Assembly (NCBI GenBank): GCA_036346395.1
Contig: CM070601.1
Span: 12,025,763-12,089,762 of the forward strand
Reading direction: 5' to 3'
From: Hsuehochloa calcarea
Lineage: Eukaryota > Streptophyta > Magnoliopsida > Poales > Poaceae
DNA: 64,000 bases
A program made the translations under genes and the position numbers. The notes under the pieces were generated by a model that saw only the letters and a list, made by a program, of their open reading frames with translations, was not told the DNA's origin and did not search any database. Each line of letters opens with the position of its first letter. The stretch's first letter is position 1. Of the stretch, positions 22,881 to 33,419 are shown piece after piece.

Positions 22881-23260
22881 ATGGGTAAAGTAGATAAGAT
22901 CATGTTCATTCTTAGGCATAGCAATGACTTCTTGCTTGTCTAGATTTATCTAGATGATATTATCTTCGGTGGTTCTTCTCATGCTTTTATTTCCGGTTTT
23001 TATCAGACCATGTCCAGAGAATTTGAGATGAGTATGATGTGAGTGCTCAACTAGTTTCTAGGGCTTTAAATAAAGCAATACAAAGAAGAGACCTTCATCC
23101 ATCAGACAAAGTACACCAAGGATCTTCTCAAGCGTTTTGAGATAAGTGACTGCAAGCCAATCGCCACTCCATGGCAACTTCAAGTGCTTTGGATCCCGAT
23201 GAAGAAGGAGAAGTCGTGGATCAACGTGAGTACCGCATCATAATTGACTCCCTACTTTAC
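22881..23260 (+). pseudogene. copia reverse transcriptase part 2 and RNase H start
   Basis: Reading resumes as GKVDKIMFILRHSNDFLLV, a stop, then IYLDDIIFGGSSH, the copia active site (Y-L-D-D, near 22951-22962). Downstream, a segment ending ATPMATSSALDPDEEGEV (about 23160-23215) and YRIIIDSLLYLSV (to about 23270) is the RT/RNase H junction of copia pol. RNase H itself is largely absent. The region 23300-24117 is non-coding and T-rich. Confidence 0.75.
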
Positions 23261-24117
23261 CTAAGCGTCAACATTCATTGCAACTGGAAACTGTTATTAA
23301 AAATTTGGCGATTGAGGTATCTTGAGCAAAATGATTCACTTTCGGAATTTTTATCTCTAGAATGGTCTTTGTTAGCTTCTTGATCTCACATTAACATTCT
23401 GTCATGGCCATTATCACTTTATGATCTCTTTTGATGAACTTACTGTCTAGCTTAGCTTTGATATATATGTCTTAACATGATTTTGCTAGAACTTTTCTCC
23501 TTGATGTGTATTGAGTAATAGTATTAATGCTAGCTTGTTTTTTTGGGTAATCTCTAAAGCTTCTTGTACTAAAAATAGAAAAATACAAAAATAAAGTCAC
23601 TCCATTGCATTTCATGCATGTTCTTTCTTATGTTTTTCCTTATTTTTGTATTTATCATCTTTAGATGAAGGGAAGACGTGATTCCTTGATTTCTCCACTT
23701 TCAAAGGGGGAGAAGATATGGCAAAAATGTTAAAAGGGGAGCTATTTGGAGAAAAGGAGAATTTTTGAAAAATGATGATCACAGTGAGGGGAGAATTTAA
23801 TTTGCATTCTTATGATCTTATTGCTATTTCTGAACTTGAATTGCAATTCTTCGAATCTCACAACGATCAAAGGTCAAATTGAACAATTGTTCTTTCATAT
23901 AAATCTTAAGTGAGATTTTTTTACTCTTCTCTAGAAATTGAAGCCTTCTTGCCTTCTTTTGCCTTATATCGCTTGCCTATGCTAATCTGAAGCCAACTGG
24001 GTCATTTCCATTGTGTTGTCTTTCTTATAGACCAAGTTGTGTCTTTGCACGAAAACGTTGAGTTTTTCTATTTTCAAACCTTAAACTTACATTTTTGAGA
24101 AATTGTCAATGTGTTCA

Positions 24118-24130
24118 GCAAGGGAGGTAT
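24118..24130 (+). other. Polypurine tract of copia element
   Basis: GCAAGGGAGGTAT immediately precedes the 3' LTR start TGTGGATATC at 24131. It serves as the plus-strand primer site. Confidence 0.7.
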
Positions 24131-25907
24131 TGTGGATATCATGGGGATATGCTCAAGATGTTAGGATGATGGTACAATTGGCAATGATGTTGAGAGTTTT
24201 TTGAATCACTCGTTTTCGACAAAGTTCAAACGCTGTCAGCTTTAGGCGGTCAGACAGGGTAGGGTGGCGGTCGACCGGCCTGTGTGGCGGTCAGACTGGC
24301 CACCACTGTCGATCAAACTGACCAAGCCTCGGGTCTAGTGGCTAGCGGTCTGACCGGCCTTAAAGATGTTTTGAGTTTGGAGCTATGTAAAAATAGAGGG
24401 TGTAGACAAGAGAGAAAATTCTTCTATACTTGGTCTTATATTTTTGGAGCTTTAAGTCAAATGTTCTATTTGTTTGAAATTTTCAGAAAGATTTTGATTT
24501 ACTGGGTGGTCAGACCGGCCATGGGTGGCGGTCTGACCAGTTTTGTTCTGTTCACTGGCCAGCTTTGGCAGCAATGTTTGTAGGTAGGTCAATTTCATGG
24601 TTTGCAGTACATATGTGTTGCATGATGCATGTTTTAACTAACATGGGTCAAGTTGTGAAGAACTTATTTCCAGAATCGAATTCTTGGTCTATTATTGTGC
24701 AGAAGGCTTGGAGGTCAACGGTGAGGATGATCAGGGACTAGGCTTGGAGTGCTGAGATTCAAAATGATTGAGTATGCCGGGTCAAGTCAGTGGACTCAAG
24801 CATGACGTAAAATGAACAAAGATGACCAAATGGGAAGTTCGGTGCAACGGGTTGCATCAAGCGACGCTCGGGCCGGTGCAAGTGTCATGGTGGTTTCGGT
24901 GAGAGCCGGATGGGAGAGACTTGCTGACATGAAGAGAACCATTGATCAACCTAACACGTGGCGAAGCATGCGATTGCTTCATGAAGATTGGACTCAGTCT
25001 TTGGAGAAGGATCGAGAAGGGGTATTTTGGTAACTTCACCAAAATACCACTTAATTACTTTTGGTTAAACCAAGGCGTAAGATGACGCAAGGAGAAATGG
25101 TTTAGGTCAATAGTAGATGAAGACAACACTTTAAAAAATATGCGTGGGTGAAACCCGTTTGTGTGTGGGCTTAACGGGTGTCCATTTAGGTGCCTTCCTC
25201 TAGAATCTAACCTCCACTATAAAAGTGGAGAGAGCTGGTTGTGCAGCTCCCAACCCTTGTATTAGAAAAACTAGTTTGTGTTTAGGGAGAGGAGAGAAGT
25301 GGAGGGGTTAAGGTTCTAGAGAGTTGGACTGATTGTGTGCTCAAGTGTTGAGCTTTTGTCCTCCAGGATGGAGTGGCTGTAAACAAACATCAATATCAAA
25401 TCAATCAAAGCAATATTCCTCAAGATTAGTCTCTTCTTGTTCTTACCCTCTCTTTAGTTATTTTAGAGCTTTCTTTGATCCTTTGGTTTCTTATCAGGAT
25501 CTTGCTTCTTGTGATATGTGAAAATGCATCTATGATCATCTTTGTCATCTTTTACACATGAGCAAGTTTTTTCATCATATTTTTGTTTTGACTCGGTTTT
25601 GAAGCAATCTCCACTTAAACGGAAAAAGGTCAGAACTTTGGCAATGATATTCACGATCCTTGATTGGAATAGGTTCCTGACATCCTAGAGAAGGTATATT
25701 TCAAGTTTCGTGAAGTTTGAAGTTGTTGATCAAAAGTTAGACTAATTTGTGATTTTGAGCTCGGACTGATTTTGCTGTTCATCGTGCTAGAGGGGTCTGA
25801 CCGCTAGGCCAAAAGTCAGACCGCCCAATTCATTTGGATTTGAGTTTTTGGTGATTTTGGTCTATTTTCTTGGGGTTTTAATTGAATTCAATACAAGTCT
25901 TCTGCTA
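24131..25907 (+). repeat. 3' LTR of copia element, end-truncated
   Basis: It starts TGTGGATATCATGGGG, homologous to 17140, with TATA box 25218-25224 and inverted repeat GGTCAGACCGG...CGGTCTGACC at 24508-24540. Homology to the 5' LTR continues to AATACAAGTCTTCTGCTATG near 25907 and then stops, leaving about 120 bp of LTR end missing. It holds a ~355 bp block (25514-25868) absent from the 5' LTR. Confidence 0.8.
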
Positions 25908-27400
25908 TGTCAGCCGCAGCCCACCCTATTCGCCCTGTCTCTCGCGCGCCTCTTGCTCTTGCTGACCAATGGGTCTCACTTGTCAGGCACACGGAGAAAC
26001 ATTGTTTCTCTTCAATAAATTCCAACGTTGTCGAAGGCTTCGCCACTGCTTCAGGACAAGACCAAGATAAAGTAATATCAACTGTTGAGCAAGACAACTC
26101 CTGAAATGCAAACTATTTTGTTTTAAAGTATTATTTGGATGCTTAATATTTTTTACGAAATACTATGTTAAATGTTAATACCTAACTATGTCAAATATTG
26201 ATTATTCTTATTCCTCTCCTTGAATATTGATAACATTTTTGCCCTATCACCTTAGGTTAATTATCACATTAATAAATTAACTTGGTTAAACTATAATGAC
26301 TAATGGTTGAGCTTAAACACTCTTTAATGGTTGAATTGAATATGACACAAACATCGCCGCACGTCTAAGGTAGCATGTCATTGCCAATATTATAAATTGA
26401 TCATATCTTGCAGGTAAAGTTGTACAACTTTTGAAGAGTACATAATCTATTTGAATAATTGTGCCCCCGGTCGGTAGCGTGGTCCAGAAAGCTAGACTTT
26501 GTATAGTTGATTAAAATTGTGGTTGTGAACATATTAACATTAATGTAGGTGGATTGAACCTAATAAGTAAGATGAGAAAATTCAATTATTTACCACAGCA
26601 CAAGATGTTCAATTCATGATTTGCCACTCATATGTGTATGACATATGGCGCTGGGACCCACACGTTAATGACACATCCGGTGGCAAATCATGAATATTAC
26701 ATCTTTATAGTGGCAAATTGTGAATATTACATCTTTACAGTGGCAAACTATTAATTATTCCAATGAGGTAAACGTAGCTAGATGGATCCTAGTGAATAAA
26801 TGTAGGTGGACGGAATCTAATTGATAATTGTAGGTGGATGGAACCTTATAAATAGTAACAGGTGAATGAAACCACATTACAAGATAAAAATTCGGCACAA
26901 ATGAATTTTTGGTTTTGAGTTAAAAAGGCTGAGTTGTAGGTTTGAAACATAATTATAGTATTTGAGCTAAACTTGCTTTGTGCAAAAATAATCATAAAAA
27001 CCCTCCTTTGACAAGTCATGCATCTATGTATTTGCATTTGCTGTGAGGGATTCCGGAGTACTTTTGTACTAACTGTTGCTCAAATATGTAGATTCATACT
27101 ACGAGGTTGAAGATCCGGTGTATGGATACTTCTTTGCGTCCGGCTATAAAAATGAAGATGTCGGCCATAATTAGGTTGTAGCATCAGTCGATTGTCTATG
27201 ACAAATCATTGAGACCATTTTTGTTTATTTATCTTTCGCTGCTATTTACTTTCTAAATCTGTCGGCCTATTGGCCTGTTACATAAGAACTTACCCTTAAG
27301 ACTTTCAATCGTGAGACTAACTCAGTACGCAAGTAGATCTGGATGCAAATCCGGCGTGGACACCCTCTAACCAAAACTCGACGACCCGGTCGGACGGATA
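25908..27400. other. AT-rich intergenic stretch with short repeats
   Basis: No convincing gene. A ~200 bp GC-moderate start is followed by AT-rich sequence. It holds a 31-bp tandem repeat (26680-26750) and scattered copies of GTAGGTGGATGGAACC-like text (26545, 26802, 26832). Some of this may be a decayed small DNA transposon, but I find no clear terminal inverted repeats. Confidence 0.5.
26680..26750. repeat. 31-bp tandem repeat, ~2.3 copies
   Basis: The unit GTGGCAAATTGTGAATATTAC plus ATCTTTACA occurs twice, with a third partial copy (GTGGCAAACTATTAAT). Imperfect copies differ by a few bases. Confidence 0.75.
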
Positions 27401-27978
27401 GACAAGTTGGCAACCGTGCCGAACAAGAGAATTCGGAGAAGCAGAGGCGCACGGGCCCGACACGAGGGGCATCAAGAGGACCAACTTGGCCCGGGGAAAC
27501 AACGCCAAATCGGCAGCGCTGCGCCGGTTTGCCGAATCCAACACGCCGCACGGGGCAGCGCGGCGCGCTTAGGCCGGGACAGGCGACATCGGCCACCGCA
27601 CGCATTGAAATGTTCTCGCCGTACGGGGACATGCGCCGCTTATTTTAACCACACACCTGCGGCCATGCCTATTCCTTTGCGAATACCACCACCGGCACAC
27701 CTTGTTCGTATTCCCTGCCCACGAGCATACCAAGATGCAGCCACAAATGGCTCACGGCAAAAGTTTGTGCTCGCCTCAAAACGACGGACCCGCATGGGCC
27801 ACGACGTCATCTTGGCATAACATGCTACTAACAGTTTTGTTTAAGATCCCCTATGTGCCACGCCAATTGCTGTCACAGCCAGGCTTAACTTATAGAGTAC
27901 CTATTTATCACTCCTGTTTATCACCTGACCTCTGTACGGCTGTATATATATATATACACGACCCAGCATGTCCCCCCG

Positions 27979-28608
27979 GTGGTGGTCTCATCGGAGGTGA
28001 CTTATGTGGCATCTAAATTCGATGATACCAAAGTGTGGTCACTTGTACCGCCACATCAAGTAGGGTCTCGGTTTGGGTTTGATGCTGATACCCTGTTAGT
28101 TAGGCTGCACTTCTCTAACAAGGTAGTCGTGCAACAAGCTATAGCACGATGCGTCTTGTCTATCAGTCGTGTGTACAGAGTACACCGGTTCAACCTTGGA
28201 CATTACGCAGTAAAGTGCCTAGTGAAAGGATGCTCTGGCAAGGTCAACGCTCACAGGACGAAGTTCTTTGACTCGGTCTTCATGGTCAAGGCGGTAATCG
28301 ACCACACTTGCGAGCTGAGTGAGCCGCTGCAGCAGTATCGGAATGTAACTTACGCATATATGGCAAGCCTCATCGGCCACATAATTATGGAGGACATGTT
28401 CGTCTCCCCCAAGATATTGTCAAAAGTTGCCAATCTGGTTAGTTATCCAGTCAGTTATAGCAAAGGTCCAACAAGCGAAGCAGAAGGTTATCGAGGCTAT
28501 GTACGGACATACGAGGAGGCGTACAACCTTGTGCCAAGGATGCTTCACCGGATTGCCGAAGCAAAGCCCGTCATGTATGTAAACAAGATGGAAAAGAGAA
28601 GATCTTGA
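27979..28608 (+). pseudogene. MULE transposase N-terminal part (MuDR DNA-binding domain)
   Basis: An open frame of 209 codons. Residues ~30-110 form a MuDR-type module with KCLVKGCSGKVNAHRTKF and AVIDHTCELS (C-x4-C ... H-x-C zinc ligands), which binds transposon ends. Residues ~120-200 (EGYRGYVRTYEEAYNLVPRM) lead into the MULE catalytic domain. The ATG at 27979 may not be the native start because it lies at the junction with the left direct repeat. A frame shift near 28595 breaks the link to the catalytic part. Confidence 0.75.
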
Positions 28609-28837
28609 TGGAAGTCCTAACTACTTCATACTGGACCGTGTGTTCCAGGCTTTCTTTAAGGCCACAGAGGGCTTCAAGTTCTGTCATCTGGTGTTCACGA
28701 TGGATGACACTTTCCTAGCTGAGAGGTACAAGGGCACTATCCTCACTACAGTGGCGACCGACGCAAATAACCATCTTCTTCCAGTTGCTTTTGCCATCGT
28801 AAGAATGAAAACACATCCAGTTGGTTGTAGTTCATAG
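28609..28837 (+). pseudogene. MULE catalytic domain, first part
   Basis: The frame 28640-28837 reads FQAFFKATEGFKFCHLVFT then MDDTFLAERYKGTILTTVAT and LLPVAFAIV. This is the MULE transposase domain around the first catalytic aspartate (MDDTFL; most relatives have VDGTFL). It breaks off at 28837 and unrelated-looking sequence follows to about 29190, so part of the catalytic domain, including the second aspartate region, is lost or scrambled. Confidence 0.75.
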
Positions 28838-29189
28838 CAAATATCAAGTGGACGGTCGTAGAAGACTAGTCCAACGTATGCCTTATCATAAACCACAATG
28901 TTGGGTTGTTGTCCGCTATAAACGCCACGAAGAACATGACATAACCCCCGTACCAGTGGAATGCCGTAGAAACCCGGTAGTACATGAGGAATCTTGCATC
29001 AAACTTTTTCACGTGGTTCCACAGTTAGGAACTTATGAAGATATTCAAGGCATTGTACATGCAGAAACAGAGGTGGAAGTTTGAGTCCATCTGGAGAGAC
29101 CTCGAACATAGGACTACGAGACGTACAAGAGAGTCCCCTTCAGAGGCACAAGAGGGACAACAGGCACGAGCGGGGAATCCATGAGCACC

Positions 29190-29680
29190 ATTAGTTTCAC
29201 CTAGTGGATTAATCTCCACTCTCCTAAAACACCGACAGTGCGAGGTACATCATTATGACGACTAACATGTCCGAGGTGTATAATAACGTTCTAAAGGTGT
29301 ATTGTGCCTCCATATCACCGCGATCGATGAGAGATCTGGACTAGCACGGTTGGTTACTTCGTCTATAGAGCCATCGCAGCGAGGTGACAACTAGAAGAAG
29401 ATAAGTAATGGTCTGAGAGTACACAAAGATATATAGACCAAAAGATGCAGAAAGCTCGTATGCACAACATCCAGGTGATCGACAGCCTGAGGAGGAAGTA
29501 CGAGATCCGGTTGAACCAAAGATATGTCAACAATCATGCCAGGGGAAAGGAACATGTCTGCACCCTCGGTGATTTGGCTATATGCACCATCTTCGAGTAT
29601 AAAGCATGTGTGCAAGTCAGGCAAATATCTACGTCGTACATATCTAAGTACTATGACATGCACCATCTTTTTAGAACATA
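29190..29680 (+). pseudogene. MULE transposase C-terminal part
   Basis: Across several frames the wording is NMSEVYNNVLK-like (29265-29300), SPRSMRDLD, then an open frame 29445-29681 with QKARMHNIQVIDSLRRKYEI and NNHARGKEHVCTLGD. It resembles the region between the MULE core and the C-terminal SWIM zinc finger in rice MULEs; the SWIM C-x-C-x-H motif itself is not preserved. Confidence 0.55.
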
Positions 29681-29943
29681 AAGTGTTGAGTTTCACTCGT
29701 ATGGATTGAACACGGTAATCAAGTTGGCAACAGAGCCGAACAACCTCAAAATGACGGACCCGCGGGCCCGCGACGTCATCATGGCTTAACATACTGGTAA
29801 CAGTTTTGTTTAAGATCCCCTATATGCCATGTCAATTGCTATCACATACAAGTTTAACTTATAGAGCACCTATCTATCACTCTGTCCCCTATTCGGTTGT
29901 ACATATATACAACCTAGCACGCCCCCTGCGATAAGATAGATAG

Positions 29944-30900
29944 TGTTGAGGAACCGTCGCTGGCGAATCCAGTCCGAACGATCACCTTGTAGACAAACAT
30001 AGAGTAACATCAAAAAATGCAAGAACACAATAACAAAATAGTAGATTAAACACAGAGATGTAGGAGACTTCTTGCTTCTCTTCATTGCTCTTCAAGCGAT
30101 CGGCCTTTTACAGTGACTAGTACCCCCTTATTTATAGGCTAGAGACCCTGCTAGGGTTTTGGATGGGGCGTCCATACATAGGCCGACTGCTGGATCAAGC
30201 CCATGGTTTCCCAACTGACGAGGATTAAAACCCGATGTATTATTTTAATACGTAAGAGAAGACCATACGTCTTCGTGATCGTAACCCCTAAGGCTAATGA
30301 CCTCACTAGTCGTGAGGATTCTAGAGGTTACACAATAAATACCCTGGTCGGACAAGGTCCCGTACCTAGTCCCTGACCAGTTGACTGCTCGTAATGCTAT
30401 GAACTGGTATCATTTGGATCAGAATCTAGGTATATCCTTACCGTGTGATGAATGGAACACGTGTTGTATATTTCATACCACGGGATATTACATAATTCTA
30501 AAACACTGGACTACGGTTGAATGTCTCACCAACATATAACCGCACAATAGTAGATACCCTGTCAACTGACACCTCTCTCCGACCAGACGCGTTACTTCCA
30601 AACAGGTATCTCTCTAAAGGATAACTGTCACCGCTTCATTAACTACTTAAGGAGGACAACGGAGGAGGGGGGGAGATCGAAGGCAATTGAGAAGATTAGA
30701 AGTCGCTTTGATTAGAACACCATAGCAAGCATTGTGTTCCAGTGTAACTATGATTAGCCTTTTCTTTAATCATAGACATTCCTTGTAAAAGCCAGTCCAT
30801 AGCAATAAAGAGTGACCACATTCTATTCTAGTAGATACGCACTATTTTTCTCTGTTTTTGTATATTCATAAGATCGACGATTTGATCGTCGACACCAACA
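29944..30900 (-). repeat. 3' LTR of minus-strand copia, interrupted by solo LTR
   Basis: Copia LTR sequence occupies 29944-30215, matching 34990-35257. It is then interrupted by a gypsy solo LTR (30216-30894) placed a few bases before the LTR terminus, and closes with CCAACA at 30900. Without the insertion the LTR would be about 275 bp with termini TGTTG/CAACA. A TATA-like TATAAATA (minus) lies at about 30128-30137. Confidence 0.75.
30216..30894. repeat. Nested gypsy solo LTR (679 bp)
   Basis: It starts TGACGAGGATTAAAACCC and ends GATCGTCGACA. It is flanked by CCAAC on both sides (30211-30215 and 30895-30899), a perfect 5-bp target-site duplication. Its last ~370 bp are similar, in opposite orientation, to the LTR at 55282-55642, so it belongs to a related gypsy family. 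With no internal region it is a solo LTR. Confidence 0.85.
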
Positions 30901-31139
30901 CTCCTCCTTGGGCACCCATCCTCACATGTTCATACCTCATCAAAACTCCATAAAAATCCAGTGGGAAAAATTTAGAGAAAGAGTACATGAGACACGTTCT
31001 ATTGCATTGCACAAATTGCCTCGTTAAAAATCTTAACCGAGGAATTTCAGGGAGACTCGTTAGGGGAAAAAATTACAATCCACACAGTTTCATTTAATCT
31101 CTAGGATTCATTCTTTGGGTACTCGATCTTCATGATCAA

Positions 31140-32310
31140 GTTTCAATGATGAGTTCGTGAAGATTCTCCCCCTAAATTATCCACTTCTTTAAGTCTCATC
31201 ATTCCAATTCCACGTATGCACCTTTCAAAGCTAGATGCTGGAAGTGACTTAGTGAATAAATCTACAAGATTTCATATAACTTAGTATGTAGTACTTTAAT
31301 TTCGTCCATCTTTTGCAATTCATGAGCATAGAAGAACTTGTGGTTGATATGCTTTGCGAGATGACTCTTCATAAAGCCCATCTACACTTATGCAACACAA
31401 GCTGCATTATCTTCATAGACAATAGTAGGGGTTTGTGTGACATTAAATCCACACAACTGCTGGATGTGGTGAATCATCCGCCGAAGCCAAATACATTCTT
31501 GCGAGACCTCGTATAGTGCTATGATTTATGAGTGGTTCATTCAAGTCGATACAAGACTTTGCTTAGATGATTTCTATGGAATTGCAATTCCACCACATAG
31601 GAATACATAGCCTATTTACGACTTAGTTGTATACGGGTCCAACAGGTACCTGGCATTTGCATAAACATTCATAGATATGTCTTGGTTCTTTCTGTAGAAC
31701 ACTTTGCTTCCTTTGAGGTATCAGAAGATGTCCTTCATTCCCTACAAATGCCTTTTGGTTGGTTCTACACTATACCTTGCTAATAGGTCACGACAAATAT
31801 AATGTCCGATCTAGTACAGTTTGCTAAGTACATGAGTATTTCTGTTGCACTTAAGTATGAGAATTCTGGTCCCAGGACTTCTTCCTCTTCTCTAGGTTTG
31901 TACAGATCCTTATCTTGCTACAAGGATCTTACGACCATTGGCACTTTCGAAGAGTGTGTCTTTTCAAATCCGAACCTTTCTAACACCTTTTGAGTGTAAG
32001 TTGACTAATGCACTAATATCCCTACAGGGGTATGCTCAAGGTGCAAGCCTAGTCAATATTTGATTTTATCCAAATCTTTTATTTCGAACTCCGACTCCAG
32101 GTAAGCGCTTGCTTCCTTAATTTTTTTCAAGGTTATGATGATATTCAGATCATCTTCGTATACTGAGATTATTCAAAATCCATCTTGGGATCATCGTATA
32201 AATACATAGATACAATCATCATTGTTCGTGTAGCATTTCTTAATATAAAGTCGCTTCAACGATTATACCACATGTACTTAACTACTTAAGTCCGTACAGT
32301 GGCTTTCTGA
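31140..32310 (-). pseudogene. copia pol C-terminal part (RT end, RNase H)
   Basis: On the minus strand, degenerate copia RNase H wording is readable: AKHIDPKFFYAHE-like near 31320-31360 and DLFTKSLPASSFER-like near 31220-31260, the conserved end of copia pol. Further upstream (31480-31640) are pieces of the RNase H fold. Stops and frame shifts are frequent. Purine-rich AATTTAGGGGGAGAATC (minus, near 31170) follows the end of pol. Confidence 0.65.
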
Positions 32311-32313
32311 GTT

Positions 32314-32700
32314 TCACATTGTACAGATTTTCATTTGCTCTGTCTTGGTTCGGACAGGGATACATTCAAGTACATTCATAAAAATATCTGAATCCAAATT
32401 TCCATAAAGGTATGCAGTTACCACATCCATCAATTTCATTTTTAAATTCAAGTTAGCTGCCATTGAGATTAAATATCTAAAAGATGGTCCCGCCCACGAC
32501 TGGGAATATGTTTCTTCATAATCATCTCCTGTACGTTGAGTGAAACCTAGTGCAATGAGCTTTGCTTTATGTCTTACAACTTCATTGTTTTCATTTATCT
32601 TTTGAACAAATACCCACTTATGCCATACGGGGTGCACATAGGGAGGCATGCGGCTTACACGCCCAAACACCTCTCTTTTATTCGGACATAATAATTTTAC
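32314..32700 (-). pseudogene. copia reverse transcriptase N-terminal half
   Basis: An open minus frame of 118 codons contains KWVFVQKINENNEVVRHKAK, LIALGFTQRTGDDYEETYS and MKLMDVVTAYLYGNLDSDIF, the canonical first half of copia RT, including the first catalytic aspartate region (MDVVTAYL). The YVDD half that should follow is not readable in the next kilobase, pointing to deletion or heavy decay. Confidence 0.85.
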
Positions 32701-33419
32701 TTCTATTGCCTTCTTCCAATCTTCCTAATATGATTTTTTTTTCTTACATTCAGCAAGCGATGCAGGCTCTGGATCAAGATTGATGATTGCGATAAATTTT
32801 TTTGCAAAATAAATATCGACATTGGCTATTGTTCTATTCGTAGATTCTCCTATGGTCACATAATTTATAGCTATTTCCTCATGGAGCGATTCTTTTAGTG
32901 TTTCTACTTGTTCACCGCTACTTCCAATTGCGGGGGCAAGTCCCTTTGGTTTTTAAGCTTCGATGTGTGTGCACACATCCATGCTGGGCCAGCTCTTTCG
33001 AACTTCTGGTTTTTTATGCCAGTCATCTGCATATTCATTCAAAAGTTCAAAAATTAATGCTGGTCATTTGCATAAAATAGTTGCAAAATTCTCATAATAT
33101 TCTTCGAACGCTTGGTTCGTAATCCCGTATTTTTCTATGCTTTTTCATGATTTACGGCTATTTTCAGTGATTAAAAGCAATATAAACAATCATAGATAAT
33201 CAAAAAGTAAATACAATAAATAAATTATATAGAAATAATAATGATAATAATAATAATAATGACAAAGTTAAACATTCTTCAAATCCTCAAAACGATCAAA
33301 AAATTGAATTCTGAGTCCCTTTTCTGCTGTAATATGAATTTTTGGAGAATTTTATAATTTCTGGGCTAAACTGCAAATTTCCAATTCTGAGAAAATTTCC
33401 TGCGCGATTTCAGAAAATT

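Larger units (their letters stand above)
17140..25907 (+). mobile_element. Ty1-copia element with nested solo LTR
   Basis: Two related LTRs (17140-18638 and 24131-25907) flank a primer binding site, gag with zinc knuckle, protease, integrase, RT and RNase H, in the copia order (integrase before RT). About 0.9 kb of non-coding sequence lies between pol and the polypurine tract. The element is degraded: in-frame stops throughout, a deletion between integrase and RT near 21140, and a 1.6 kb solo LTR in RT. The 3' LTR has lost its last ~120 bp, so no target-site duplication can be seen. Confidence 0.9.
27401..29926 (+). mobile_element. Mutator-like (MULE) transposase remnant between direct repeats
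   Basis: A decayed MULE transposase (27979-29680) is bracketed by direct repeats: 27774-27977 on the left and 29744-29926 on the right, plus a matching fragment CAAGTTGGCAAC at 27401 and 29719. The right copy looks like the left with about 345 bp removed. MULEs normally have terminal inverted, not direct, repeats, so the outer structure is unusual; the element borders are inferred from the repeats. Confidence 0.6.

Noticed and set aside
25907..26104. 65-codon plus frame starting SAAAHPIRPVSRA
   Set aside because: No family recognised, no promoter or splice context; its start overlaps the truncated LTR end.
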